64,000 nucleotides of DNA from Coriaria nepalensis (lineage: Eukaryota > Streptophyta > Magnoliopsida > Cucurbitales > Coriariaceae): contig CP114490.1 in assembly GCA_027186245.1 (NCBI GenBank), positions 9,618,501 to 9,682,500 of the forward strand, read 5' to 3'. Below are positions 46,983-58,050 of the stretch, piece by piece. The position numbers were made by a program, and so were the translations under genes. Numbering within the stretch: position 1 is the first letter of the stretch; each line of letters begins with the position of its first letter. Under the pieces are notes generated by a model. It saw nothing but the letters and a program-made list of their open reading frames with translations. It was not told the DNA's origin and made no database searches.

Positions 46983-47532
46983 AAGAGTCAAATGGACAAT
47001 CCTCATCCAAACATGAGTCTTGACTTTAAAAATTTGATCAACACAACCAAAACAAATGATAATAAATGAAGGAAGCAAAAATTCTGCCATCGCATTAAAA
47101 AATATAGACAGGTAACAATAAATTAGCCTGACCATGAGAAAAATCTTCAGATAGAAGATACGCATTGAATCTACCAAATCAAGCTCGGGTGCCTACTTGA
47201 GCCCATAACAAGGCCTTAGGGAAACGACACACCTGTGTAAGAAATTGAGGATCAGAAAACCCGATGGTTGACCCATAGATATAGGCTCAGTGAATCGACC
47301 ATATAGAAATACATTACTAACGTCTAATCGTGGAAACCCACTTACAGGTTTTGTCCAAATACGAATGTTTTTTTATTTATTTTTAGTTGCGGGGGCCTGT
47401 CAAGGAAGTTACATGATAGATACATAATGAAATGTAGAGTCCATTACACGAGTATTAACTAACTATTTGTTCACGTGTAGCGCGAAGCAAACTCCTCTCA
47501 ATTTTCAGTCCGCATGCGAAGCATTTTGCTCC
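46983..47532. other. Intergenic DNA between the copia LTR and the peptide gene
   Basis: No gene recognised. The stretch 47170-47350 is GC-richer and looks like transposon debris. The last 100 bases are the presumed 3' flank of the peptide gene. Confidence 0.45.
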
Positions 47533-47751
47533 CTAGGAGCATGCAGCACGACATCTGTTTCTACAAGTCTTGATAAAATATTGAAGCACATAACCAATTG
47601 AAGACAATGACATGATGCACTTTGAAAAGCAAGGTGAATAACATCTCCGAAAAGCAATAGGATTGGTTGCTTCTGTGAATACCGCCATGACAAACATAGC
47701 AATGATCATAACCATGAGGGTTAGTGCTCCGGTAACTCTCTTGGAAGCCAT
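47533..47751 (-). CDS. Small secreted cysteine-rich peptide (symmetric CxxxCxxxC pair)
   Basis: A 72-residue ORF. Residues 8-28 form a hydrophobic signal peptide (ALTLMVMIIAMFVMAVF), with likely cleavage after TEA (residue 29). The mature part of about 43 residues has six Cys at 37, 41, 45, 63, 67 and 71, giving C-x3-C-x3-C-x17-C-x3-C-x3-C. Such spacing suits two helices stapled by three disulfides, as in plant alpha-hairpinin or thionin-like peptides. The sequence itself (RRCYSPCFSKC, KTCRNRCRAAC) is basic. This ATG, in an AAGAAGATGG context, was preferred over the in-frame Met at 47820, whose extension is charged and would bury the signal peptide. I do not recognise a named family with certainty. 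It lies between two copia relics and could be expressed or decaying. Confidence 0.6.
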   Translation of the reverse strand: MASKRVTGALTLMVMIIAMFVMAVFTEATNPIAFRRCYSPCFSKCIMSLSSIGYVLQYFIKTCRNRCRAACS

Positions 47752-47820
47752 CTTCTTCAAATCTTCTTCTTGAACTTGAATTATATAGGATTTCTTCTGT
47801 CTTGTTAAAGTTTGAGACAT

Positions 47821-48394
47821 TCTATTTTGGGAATGGACTGTTAAATTAGTTAATTAGTAATTTTTTATTCTGTGTAGGTCGTGATGTTAGGCGTTAATTA
47901 TTTATAACCAAAATAACAGGACCATAATTTGTTATAACACATTATATTTAATGTGACGACAAATACTATAAGGAAATAATAAATAAATATAATTAACTTT
48001 AAAAAAATCAATAAATAATCATAATTTTATAACTAAACATAAAAAAAATTGTGTATAAACAGTAACATACAAGAGAGTTATAAGTACGGAAAAGATGTAA
48101 TTAAGATAAATTGTTAGCGGTTGCTAATTATGTTGATTTGGGGAGTGATAATTATTTTTCCTTCTTTGTTAACTCTTCCATTAGTAATTATCTTGATTAG
48201 AGGAACAATAATTGTTTTTCATCTAAATTCCTTCTATGTTCTAGATATCCTATTGCGGTGAAATAGAGAATAGGAGAAATGAATAATTTGTTCATTATTG
48301 ATTAATGTTGCTGACAGTACAATATATATACAAGTGATAAAAACAGTTAAAACCCTATGCAAAAAGTTGAAAATTTCTGAGCAAGGAAAACATG
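47821..48394. other. 5' flank of the peptide gene and possible copia 3' LTR
   Basis: AT-rich. The part near 48260-48394 directly follows the copia RNase H stop and includes CAATATATATACAAG, so it may hold the polypurine tract and 3' LTR of that relic. Boundaries could not be set. Confidence 0.4.
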
Positions 48395-49636
48395 AATTTA
48401 TTATGATGAAGATGTAGCCGTTGCTGATTGCTCGGGTTTAGTTTCTGTTGGGAAAATCCTTTCCATAGGCCCCCTTAAAATCAAAGGGAAAGGAGCCACA
48501 TTGAGCTTACTTCGAAGGTCGATGAATCGAGTTGCAACGAGCGATTTAGTGAGGACATCAGCCGGTTGGTCTTTGTCGGATAAAACAAACACAGACTAAT
48601 TTTTAGTGACCTTTTCTCGGACAAAATGAAAGTCAATTAGCATATGTTTAGTTTGCGCATGATTTACCGGATTTACGGTTAGGTAAGTGGCACTAAGGTT
48701 GTCACACCTTAAGGTTAGTGGTGATGGGGAATGAATGCCTAATTCGTGAAGAGGGATTTGAATCCAAGTATTTTTGCAATTGAATCTGTCATATCACGAT
48801 ATTCAACTTCTATGCTTGAACGAGCGACAATTTGTTGTTTGCGGGATGACCAAGAGACGAGGTTAGTCCCAAGAAGAAGAAGATATCCCATGGTGGATCG
48901 ACGATCATTGGGGCAACTGGTCCAGTCGGCATCTATAAAGTTATAAAGATTACAATCAAGGCTCGGTTTGATGAGGAGACCTAGGTGTGAGGTGCTGTTG
49001 AGATAACATAGGATCCATTTAACGGTTATCCAATGATTGACTGTGGGGCGTTACATGAATTGACAGACTTTATTCACTACAAAAAAGAGATCGAGACGAG
49101 TTAATAAGATGCACTTTAAAGCACCTACTATACTCGTATATAAGGTAGGATTTTCAAAAGCATCCCTATCAAATTGAGTGAGTGCATGAGCATTAGACAC
49201 AGGACTAGAGATTGGTTTAGAAATGTGCATATTTCTTTTATGTAGGAAATCCGTAATATAACATTATTGAGATAAATAGAGGCCAGATTTGTGCAGGAGG
49301 GCTCAATGCCAAGGAAGTTGTTAAAAGAGGCCATGTCCTTGAGAGCAAATATTTTTTGAAGTTAGTGAATGATTTGTTGTGCGATCGGATTGGAGGAGCC
49401 GATAATTATGATATCCTTGACATTGACAAGAACTAGAAATTGGGAAGGACCTGCATATAAGATAACAAGAGAGGTGTCAAAGGCGCACTTAGTTTACTAA
49501 ACTAAGCACGTGGACATTTTTTTATTCCATAGAGCGATTCTTTAAGTCAAAAATCATGATGAGGGTAATCCAGACGAATGAATCCTAGGGGTTGGGTCAT
49601 GTATCTTATTTCTTCAAGATCACCATCGAGGAAGCC
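48395..49636 (-). pseudogene. Ty1/copia RT-RNase H relic (Ale/Retrofit-like)
   Basis: From right to left the minus strand gives the RT parts AFLDGDLEEIRYMTQPLGFI, LKESLYGIKKCPRA, IVLVNVKDI-like sequence, IFALKDMASFNNFLGIE, then the C-terminal SWSSRKQQIVARSSIEVEYR and finally LSDKDQPADVLTKSLVATRF, then IDLRSKLNVAPFP. Several stops and frameshifts occur. The RT begins abruptly at 49636 inside the conserved AFLxGDL block, exactly where a gypsy LTR begins. The rest of the copia element is therefore cut off by that insertion or by a deletion next to it. Confidence 0.85.
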
Positions 49637-49896
49637 TGTAAAGCTCCAAAATATTTTTAAAATATGCTAGTGGAAAAAGAAATAGATGTGGGTTTCTAGC
49701 AATTCCTAATTTACCCAATGTGCATAATAATAATAAAAGAAATAGGAGGCCTTATAGAAATTTTTAAAATTTAAAAGACTTCAATCTAATTATTAAAAAA
49801 ATGAAAAATGGACACGTTAAACACACTTGGCCATACAACTCAACCAAATGTCAATATTCATCCCATATGTCTCTAAACCAATTCCCTTCCCCTCAC

Positions 49897-49904
49897 TATA
49901 AAAG
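49897..49904 (+). promoter_or_regulatory. TATA box of the gypsy LTR
   Basis: TATAAAAG in a C-rich context (CCTCACTATAAAAGCCC). A transcription start about 30 bases on would fall at roughly 49930, directly before the purine tract. Confidence 0.6.
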
Positions 49905-49937
49905 CCCATCACGCCAAAGAGAGAAATCAACAAATGT

Positions 49938-50096
49938 GAAGAAGAGAAAGAGAGAGGGAGAGGGAGAGGGAGAGGGAGAGAAAAGAGAGGGAAGGAGAAG
50001 GAGAAGGAGAAGGAGAAGGAGAAGGAGAAGGAGAAGGAGAAGGAGAAGGAGAGAAAAAGAGAGAAAAAGAGAGGGAGAAGAAAAAGGGGAGAAAAG
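49938..50096 (+). repeat. 159-nt uninterrupted purine tract
   Basis: Every base from 49938 to 50096 is A or G. It passes from GAGAGGGAGAGGGA-type to (GGAGAA)n and then GAGAAAAAGA units. The long Arg/Glu-rich open frames here on either strand are by-products of the repeat. It lies in the predicted R region or leader of the gypsy LTR. Confidence 0.95.
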
Positions 50097-51127
50097 TTAG
50101 GATACAAATTCCATGGTATCATCTAGTTTGGAATTCAATGTAAGTATATATTCACTTACAACATAAATATTTTATTTATTTTTTATTTATTGTGTTGGGA
50201 TTGTTAAAATTGATATGATTATAATGTAGCGATAAATATCGAGTTGATGAAAATATAGTTATTACTTTGTGTTTGTGATTCTGTATAGCATGTTGAAAAC
50301 TAAGATTATATTGCATGAAGTTATACCAATTCATTAGATAAATATTTAAAGCACCGCTAGATTCATACTATGAAAAATAAAAATAAATATTGTGCTAATT
50401 AATTAATCAAGTAATTATATGGCATGACATGAACATAATATTATAGTGAGATAATGCCGGATCAAGATAGACTCCATAGAAAGGTTACTAATCCTAAAGA
50501 TAATTGGTTATATTACAAAAATATTGGCAGCCAAATCCTCACGGCCTATAGCAATAGTATAAGATAGAGCATGCCATTTGCATATAATTTTAAAAGAATA
50601 TTCAGGATAATTTATTTGAGTTATTTGTTTAATAAATCTGACATATTATTCTATGCATGTGAGTTAGGATCTTTACTTACTGAGCTTTTAGCTCATAGTA
50701 GTCTCTTGTTTTGTATGTAAGCATAAAAGTAAATCCTTAGCTTCAGAATTCAGTGAATAAAATGTAGTTAACCTGATGTGTAGTACAAATAAAACCCGAC
50801 TTATGGTATAGTCACGAAAAAAAAAGGGTCTACGTGTGGTTATAAGAATTTCCTAAAACTTTTATTTTGGATTTGCACGAAGATTATGAATATGCTTATG
50901 ACAATATATTGAGAGTATAATCATATTACGTAATTATGATTTCGGATATAATCATGTTTGATTATATCTACATATGTTTTTAAAAAAGTTTAAATTATTG
51001 ATATTTTCAATCAAAAGCTTTTAAGATAAGAAGTAAGGCTCCTTTCTACTAGTTATATTACAAAATAAATATTTTCTCCAAAGTATTTTAGTAAACTAGA
51101 TAGTTAGTACGAAGGTCATTACAAAGT

Positions 51128-51139
51128 TGGTATTAGAAC
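51128..51139 (+). other. Degenerate primer binding site of the gypsy element
   Basis: TGGTATTAGAAC corresponds to TGGTATCAGAGC with two transitions. It follows the LTR end by a few bases and sets the element on the plus strand. Confidence 0.6.
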
Positions 51140-52059
51140 ATAGGCTTTAATGATTTTATAGACAAACCTTATATGACACGTAAGTGATCATTTCATTCAC
51201 TGTAAGTATTCCTATAATTTAAAGTTTTATATAGTGAAATAGGTAATGAGAAATAGTTAAGCAGTTCTGGTTAAGACATTAATGGATTACTTTTAGTATC
51301 GATATTTATAGTAATTTTAATTAATATTTTTCTTTAGAATATGAATGATTTTAGGAATCCCTTATTCGTTTCTTGTATAGGGATATTTAGGGAATTTATA
51401 AAAAGTCAGCGTAGGATAATTTTAGTAATAGCTTTTCATATAGTTGCACCTTCCACCTTTTAAGGATATAAAGGTTGGGAATACTTACAGGAATGAGTAT
51501 TTAATATAGAAGCCATATGCAGAGAGGGCTACATATCTCAAGAACTATAGACTCGACTAACCATATGCCAATTGAGAGGTGATGCTAGGAATTGGTGGCA
51601 AAATATGGGTTTAGATGCAAGAAATGTTTTCTAGACAGGTTTTAGGACTATGATACTAGGTCATTTTATGCCCAATATCTTTGTGGAGCCTGTAGAGGTT
51701 CTAGAAGAGGATCTTGAAATAATGATATTAAACCCATAGAAACTAATATTACTAACTTTTACAGTCGTACCAAACCAGTAGCCTCAGACAGTTTTTTCTA
51801 TAATTCGACTAACGTAGGTTATGATTCCTTATAGTAATATCATATATTTTGATGTGTACATAGAAAATGGGCCTTGTTAGATAGAAAAAGGCAGCGGATA
51901 AGTATTATGGACTATATGATCAAATTTTATATTGTAAATATTGATCAGAAAATATAATATAAAATATATTTTCTAGTAAGTTTGTCTCATTATCAAAAGA
52001 ATTAAAATATTATATTTAATTTAATATAGGGATAAAAGATTCTTCACTTAGCTTCAATA
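51140..52059 (+). mobile_element. Leader / early gag region of the gypsy element, decayed
   Basis: Sequence between primer site and the recognisable gag. Short coding-like bits, for example near 51540-51620, read like gag but are full of stops. Confidence 0.4.
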
Positions 52060-52632
52060 GAAACATGACATGAGGGAAAATTTGAACATTACAGCCAAAA
52101 AGTTTATGAAATATAGATCGCCTGAATTCTCAAGTTGTCATGATCTAAAGACGGCTATGAATTGGATCAGAACCATCGAAAGACTCTTCGATTGTGTGAA
52201 AGTTCCTAACACCGAAAAAGTGTATTGTGATACATTCTTATTGTGCAATGATGCAAGTTATTAATAATGAGACACCTGATAAGTATCCATAGTGTTGGAT
52301 AAATGAAATGGCAGGAGTTTTGGAAGTTGCTAGAAGATAATTATTTAGCCATGGACTTACTAGAAGAGAAAGAAAGAGAATTATAATACTTACCAAGGGG
52401 AAACATGACGATGGAAGAATTGCTGCGAAAGTTTGATGAATTATTTAGGTATACACTATATCTAGTGGCTACGAATACCTTGAAGATGAAATATTTTAAG
52501 GAAGCCATTAATCCTAACACTCGCAATGACTTAGAGATACCAAATTTGGATGATGCACTTTTTTCAAATATAGTTGATAAGATTATGAGATTTATGATAA
52601 GATTCAGGAGCAAGAAAAGAGAGAAATTATAA
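52060..52632 (+). pseudogene. Gypsy (Del/Tekay) gag relic
   Basis: Two islands match the retrotransposon gag domain. At 52070-52264, AMNWIRTIERLFDCVKVPNT then EKVYCDTFLL corresponds to the W-x-IE-IFD-V-P--KV--ATF-L pattern. At 52405-52632, MTMEELLRKFDELFRYTLYL corresponds to the MTV-EY--KF-EL-RYAP block. They are separated by stops, and the zinc knuckle, protease and RT are absent. The element is therefore a 5' fragment. Confidence 0.75.
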
Positions 52633-54130
52633 AAAAAAAGAAAAAAAAAAATAGTGGAATGACTTCTTAAGTATAAAGCCTAATTCTCTGCACAAACAGT
52701 TACAGGGGATCAATAGAATTTTACTTCCATTTATAAGTTACTTATAGACTAACAAAGTGATGGTCTCATTTTCTTTAAGGGGTATATGGGTAATGTTTAG
52801 GTTTATTTTACAGGTGTTTAAATTCAAAACAAATTGTACCTTTTGATTTAGTTTTATCTTACGGTCTAAAACTTATGCATAAAATAACGTAAAAATAGTG
52901 TCCCTTGAATCTATCTATATTTTTGCAATGTTTCCCTATATGCTATGATATTGTTCATCGTAGATGGAGAGCCAAAATCTCAAAAATCATCTATTACATA
53001 AAGTATTAATACATTACATGGCCATTTCACCAAAGCACTACAAATTAAGCAATATTATTCAAACTACCAAACTAGCATATTTAGTGAAGATGAAAGTAGG
53101 CATTAATGGAAGCTGCCATGAACATAGGATTTATGAAAATAATGGAGTAACATAAAACAGAGTTGAATATGGAAAATCACCTACAATCAAATAAACATAT
53201 AGTGGAGCCTTGAATGCTATTATACTGTCTCATCTTGAAGATACTACTCTAACTAACATATGATGCAGAAACAAAGCAGAGAAGATGAGAGTTAGATGTC
53301 AATGTACACTAAAATAGGGAATCATTTCTCTTATATAAGGATTACATGGCGTTTGTCTGTCGTTTTTTTTTTTTTTTTTTTTTTTTCATTTTAGCATTTT
53401 CTTCGATCAGTAATAAGAGAGAAATTTTTGGCCCAAAAATAAATAAATAAATAAGAGAAATGAGAAAGTAGTTTTCTTTTTATATCACACTGATAAGTAG
53501 ACTCATAAGAGGGCATGAAACAGGGAACTTACAGATAGTATTCCACCAAAAATAGTGTATGGGTAGGCAACTATTTTTCAAGACTTAAGCAAGGACACCA
53601 TTCGACTTTCCTTCTCTCTTCTGCACAGAACTTCCTGTAAATTTCAATACCTGAAAATTTGCACCCAAATTTTGTAAGTAAAATGTGCAAAATAGCTTCT
53701 TCAATCAGCCTTAAACCAAAAAAAAAAAGTACTTACCAGGAGGATTTGGTTATCATGAGCACTGTTTAAGCAAGCCATTTATGTTAACAATAAGCAATTT
53801 CGATTAAGGGGCATTGAGGTCATGTTGACTGTTCTGTTATATTCCTCTTCCTTACATGGAATTTTCAACTAATTATAGATTACGACAACTAAGAATAGAA
53901 GTTTAAAGATATAACCGTCTTTATTGGTTTCCTTCAATGGAACAAAAAGGATATGTTTAGTGACAAACCAATTGTTCGAGAAGGGCATGAGATGGAAGAA
54001 CCATTTATAATCAGATGTAGTGCAGATTATAAAGTAAATAAAACAAGATTCAAGCAAATATTAAAATCAAATACAAAGAACGAAACTGAGTTTAAATGAA
54101 GAAAACCTTAACAAAGGGTGGAGCCAGAAG
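52633..54130. other. Intergenic DNA, no gene recognised
   Basis: AT-rich; a poly-T run of about 24 at 53362-53386. No continuation of the gypsy pol region or of the interrupted copia RT could be found here, so both elements lost their distal parts. Confidence 0.5.
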
Positions 54131-54343
54131 CTATAATGGAAAAGCACATCCTTTCTTAACCTCGTGCTCAAATGGCTTTGGAATAAGATCACCTTCAACG
54201 GAGGCAGTTCGGGGTATACCACTCTTGGCGAGCTCCGCGAGGACATGAGTGGTGCGCTTAACCACAGCTCGATCGGCTTCGCTCCAAGAGAAGGTTGAGT
54301 TGAGGATTTCAACCTGAGCAGCCACGTGACAGAGTATCGTCAT
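54131..54343 (-). pseudogene. Unrecognised coding-like fragment
   Basis: A 70-residue minus-strand frame with the GC level and codon texture of a real exon, unlike its AT-rich surroundings: ILNSTFSWSEADRAVVKRTT, HVLAELAKSGIPRTASVEGD, PFEHEVKKG. It looks like the conserved C-terminus of a cellular protein, but I cannot name the family. It starts right beside a 34-base sequence shared with the tandem unit (54342-54375), so it may be a captured gene fragment. It ends 178 bases before the O-methyltransferase stop and is not part of that protein. Confidence 0.4.
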
Positions 54344-54520
54344 TGAATTAGCTTTTTAGTTTAAAATGTATTTTATTTATTATTTTATTTCTTATTTATT
54401 TGTTTTTGGAAGATGGAAGGAAGGAACTGTCTCGAACCCAAACATAGAGAGCTTTATTATCATCGATACAATATCAAGCACAAATTACATAACATTAATA
54501 TAAAACTTGTGAAAATAGAT

Positions 54521-56087
54521 TTAAGGATAAACTTCAATGAGGGACTTAAGACCCAGAAGAGAGACAATTTTGTAGCCACTGAAACCAGCTTCTAAAAAGA
54601 GTTTCTCCCATTCTTGCTTGTCCCGCTCAGCACCAGTTAGGTTGACCATCATCACCATATCAAAGAGAAGTTGTGCATGTGTGGACTCCCTGTTGCCTGT
54701 TTCCTGCTGCTTGTTGGGATCAGTGAGCACAACATCTACTATAATCACCTTCCCTCCATCAGCTTTACTTGGAATCGCTTTCTTACACTGCTTAAGAATC
54801 TTAATGCATTCTTCATCACTCCAATCATGCAGAATCCACTGGTTTAATTTATACATTCAGCTTTGTAATCAGATGTCGTAATTATTGGCTCAATGGAAAG
54901 TCTATGTAGTTATTGTTTTGAAAACAATTGATATGTTATGAGAATTTTATTCTTAGACTGATCAGTTTTAATCATATAATTAGATTTACATTATCACATC
55001 ATATATCACATTAATCTATATATATATAAGTGCACCTAAGAATTTATCTTATTTCTTGTTTCACAATAAGAAAGAACGGAATATCTAGTTCAAGTAATAG
55101 CGTAACTCATGGCCTATGTCTTTGTGGACTAAGGTATTAATTAATCATTTCTTTTCTTATCTCTATTTAGGTGGTACACGTTTAGTCATGATGAAGTTTG
55201 AAGATCAATCATTATTAGACCGTAATCCTGAACTGGATCTTCTACATAATCATCAAAAGAAGACGTTAAAAAGAAATTGAAAGCAAACATAAAATCAATG
55301 TTAATGTACAATATACCTTGAGGAAAACTGCATTTGCAGGGGGGATTTCTTCAAACATGTCCCCTCCAAGAACGTTCAAAGTCTCAACTCCCTCTGAAAT
55401 GGCGACAACATCCGGGAGATCGAACAAAACACACTCTATCTTCGGAAAAGCATCCTTGATAGCTTTTGCCATAGTCCCTTTGCCGCCACCAACATCAACC
55501 AACGAATTCAAACCCTCAAAAACTTTTCCACATTCTTTCACCATAATGCTCGCAATCATCTCAGAATCAGCCTCCATAGCCTCATAAAACGTCTTCTGAA
55601 ACTTTGATTCGTCTCCTACATAACCCCAAAATGACTTTCCATGAGCCATCTCAAAAGGGTTTTCATGGGCTTTATCACTGTGAAACCAGCTGCTTAAAAA
55701 CTCCCATGGGGTAAGTAAAGCCGGATGGGCCAAGAGATGCAATAATGATTGGTTTTTGAGAAGGAGAGTGGAGATTGGTGTGAGAGAGTATTCATCTCCT
55801 TCTGTTTGGGAGAAGAAGTTGGAGTGGACTAAGATTCGCATGAGGCGGTGCAGGTGACGGGATTTGGTTGGAGGGATTCGGAGGGATTGGACTAAGTTTG
55901 AGAGGGAGATGGATTTGTTGTTGTGAATGATATCTAGGATTCCTAATTGGACTGCACATTTCAGAGCCATTGAGTCAATGTACCCAAGTATGCTGTTATA
56001 GGCTTGAGCTTGACACTGGAGGAGATTTGTTGTGTTGGCAGCTTCATTGTTGTCGTTGCTGTTCATTTTGTTTTGGACAAAGGCCAT
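54521..56087 (-). CDS. COMT-type S-adenosylmethionine O-methyltransferase
   Basis: Two exons, 56087-55317 and 54838-54521, joined by a 478-base GT-AG intron at the family's usual position (FLK|WILHDWSD), give 362 residues, the normal length. The N-terminal dimerisation domain (about 25-100) is followed by the SAM-binding motif LVDVGGGKG (196-204), GDMFEEIP (242-249), the catalytic His of WILHDW (His261) and the C-terminal blocks ESTHAQLLFDMVMM and EWEKLFLEAGFSGYKI. The reaction transfers a methyl group from SAM to a phenolic hydroxyl, in the cytosol. The closest relatives I know are resveratrol di-O-methyltransferase and isoflavone 7-O-methyltransferase-like enzymes, but the substrate cannot be told from sequence. 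No frameshift or lost catalytic residue was seen, so it is probably functional. Confidence 0.95.
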
Positions 56088-56120
56088 ATTGATAGATCAA
56101 CTAATGGAGTTGCCTCTTCA

Positions 56121-56128
56121 TATATATA
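56121..56128 (-). promoter_or_regulatory. TATA box of the O-methyltransferase gene
   Basis: TATATATA, palindromic, 34 bases upstream of the start codon. If this is the true TATA box, transcription would start within about ten bases of the ATG. Confidence 0.45.
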
Positions 56129-57117
56129 ACAAGAGAGATGTTGCTGGCATAGTCTACTCTCCACCCATTCCATCATTCGATTCAAACTTGCTATTTAGAG
56201 TTTAAGAATTTATTTTTGAGAGTTAAGCTCATCTCAAATTGAGGATTAAGCCTATTTATTTAAGTTTATCATATTTAGTATTAAATAGAAATAAATTATT
56301 TAAATCATTTTGTCATTTGTATTTTCAAATATAAGTTATACCATATTTAGTAAATTTGTATAATTCTTAATTTGAGAGGAGTTCACCCACATATTTAGCA
56401 AGAGTTTGGTAAGACATACATTCCTAAACTCTAAAGCTATTAATTCCACCCATCGAATTGACGGGGTCCACCGAAAATAATCTCGGTCAACCTTTAGGAT
56501 ATGTTTGAATCGATTTCTCGAATGAGAATGAAAATATTAATTTTGTATTGTCTATTTGATTGTAAGAATGAAAATAAAAATAAAATATTTATTTTATTTT
56601 ATCTATTTAATTACCCAAAAAAATAAAAATGAGAATAAAAATATATTAAAATATAATATAAAATATATTATATAAATAAATGAATTAAAATGATTAAAAA
56701 AAAATACATATTTTAAAAATAAAAAAATTATTTTTTCATTCTTATAAAAATAATTCTTTCATTCTCATAAAATTAAAAGAAAATTTATTGTTTTATAGCC
56801 CTTTGTCGGACCAATGCATATCTCTTAACCGGAAGCATACCAAAACATTTTTTGTCGCACACTTGCCTTTCAATCAAATTGGGAAATACATCTTCGCATT
56901 GTTAAATCCATGATACGGTGGTGCGTAAGCACAATGCAAATTATATCCAAATCTAAGCATGGCCCACATGTCGAAAAATGATTGATTCAATTACAGTTCT
57001 CGCATTGTTATATGATTGAAGAAATAAGTCACTTTTAAGGCTTTTATATATCCGATAGAATATCAAATAAAGAGCTAGCTCCCAAATCTTTCCATTCTAA
57101 TTTTGGGTATAAGATTA
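56129..57117. other. Upstream region of the O-methyltransferase gene
   Basis: Contains a possible MITE at about 56505-56790, bounded by facing ATGAGAATGAAA-type motifs (GAATGAGAATGAAAAT on the left, TTCATTCTCATAAAA on the right) with AT-rich filler. No target duplication was verified. The remainder holds nothing recognisable. Confidence 0.4.
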
Positions 57118-57550
57118 GGGAGCTAAAAACTCTAAGCCACCAAAGTAATATATTATCTAACCATACACACTCAAACTTCCAAAAATTAACTCTAAACCTT
57201 CAAAACATATCATAAACTACTCAAAACTTCCAAAAACTACCTAAACCACCAAAACATATCATAAACTACTAGTATACAACCTAACATTGAATTTTTTATA
57301 TTTAAAATTGATGATGCGGCTACTTCAGCAAAGCTTAAATAATTTTATTTTCTATTTATATTTTAATCCCCAATAATAAAAATAAATTTCTCTTAACTCC
57401 TCAAAGCTATTTTATTTTTTAAATTAAAATTTCCTCCCCAATATTTTTTATTTCTACTTTTTATGTTGCCGGGTTGCATGTTCGTTGCCTTTATAACCCA
57501 TGGCTGGCCGCCGCTTCTATGGGTGGCACGGTTCGTATTCTCCTTTATCT
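57118..57550. repeat. Left long terminal inverted repeat (MULE-like element)
   Basis: Inverted partner of 62465-62845. Matching blocks, in order: CTAAGCCACCAAA then ATTATCTAA; TTGAATTTTTTATA; TTCAGCAAA; CTATTTATATTTTAATCC; TTTCCTCCCCAA; TATAACC..TGGCT.GCC; and a TCTCTC run. Identity is roughly 70-75 percent with indels, the largest being an extra 22-base repeat (CCAAAACATATCATAAACTA) in this copy. Several-hundred-base inverted termini are typical of Mutator-like elements. Confidence 0.7.
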
Positions 57551-57784
57551 CTCTTCTCTTAGATGATCATTTTTAACATTTTACTACTTTTACTTTTGCC
57601 CACCATTTCCTCTGGTATCGTCACTCCTCTGCCACATATCAAAATCTAGGCTTCTCCAACCCATATAAGAATATGGGTTCAAACAACCCAAAACACGATG
57701 AAAGCTTTAACAACCTAGAATTGCGATTTTGGGCTCATCGACCCTAGATTTTGATTTGGGTTCGAGCATCCCGGAATCGCGATG

Positions 57785-58050
57785 TGATAGGCTTAAGATA
57801 ATTAAGCAAATGAAATTCCTAACTTACGGTGTTAGGAGACCAATTCTTGACTCACGGTACCAAGAGACCAATACTTCTGAAAAGTAATTCTATTCCCCTC
57901 CATCAACAATAAAAGAAGTATTTATAACCTTAACCCTAAAATAAATAAGAAAACTAAAAACTAATAAGAATAAATGAAATAAAGGAAACAAAAGAAGGTA
58001 AAGACTAATAAGAATAAAGAAAATAAATAACCCTTACAAAATAAGGAAAT
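57785..58050 (-). mobile_element. Probable 3' LTR part of the chromodomain gypsy relic
   Basis: On the minus strand this lies directly downstream of the polyprotein end and carries TATAAATAC at 57923-57915. It then has two similar segments, GGTACCGTGAGTCAAGAATT and CACCGTAAGTTAGGAATT, and ends CTTAAGCCTATCA. This reads as an LTR, but its partner on the right side is absent, so limits are estimates. Confidence 0.5.

Larger units (their letters stand above)
49637..51123 (+). mobile_element. Del/Tekay-like gypsy LTR (1,487 bp)
   Basis: Starts TGTAAAGCTCC and ends GGTCATTACA, which pair as the imperfect inverted ends usual for Del/Tekay chromoviruses (typical TGTAAYGACC). A TATAAAAG box is at 49897-49904. 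A degenerate initiator-Met primer site follows 3 bases after the LTR end. The LTR begins inside the copia RT sequence, so this element came later. No second LTR is seen downstream. Confidence 0.7.

Noticed and set aside
46640..47180. Minus-strand ORF at 46980-47177 as a gene
   Set aside because: It abuts the copia LTR edge and has hydrophobic low-complexity content without a family match.
49801..50122. Long Arg/Glu-rich and Ser/Phe/Leu-rich open frames on both strands
   Set aside because: They are produced by the purine tract and are not proteins.
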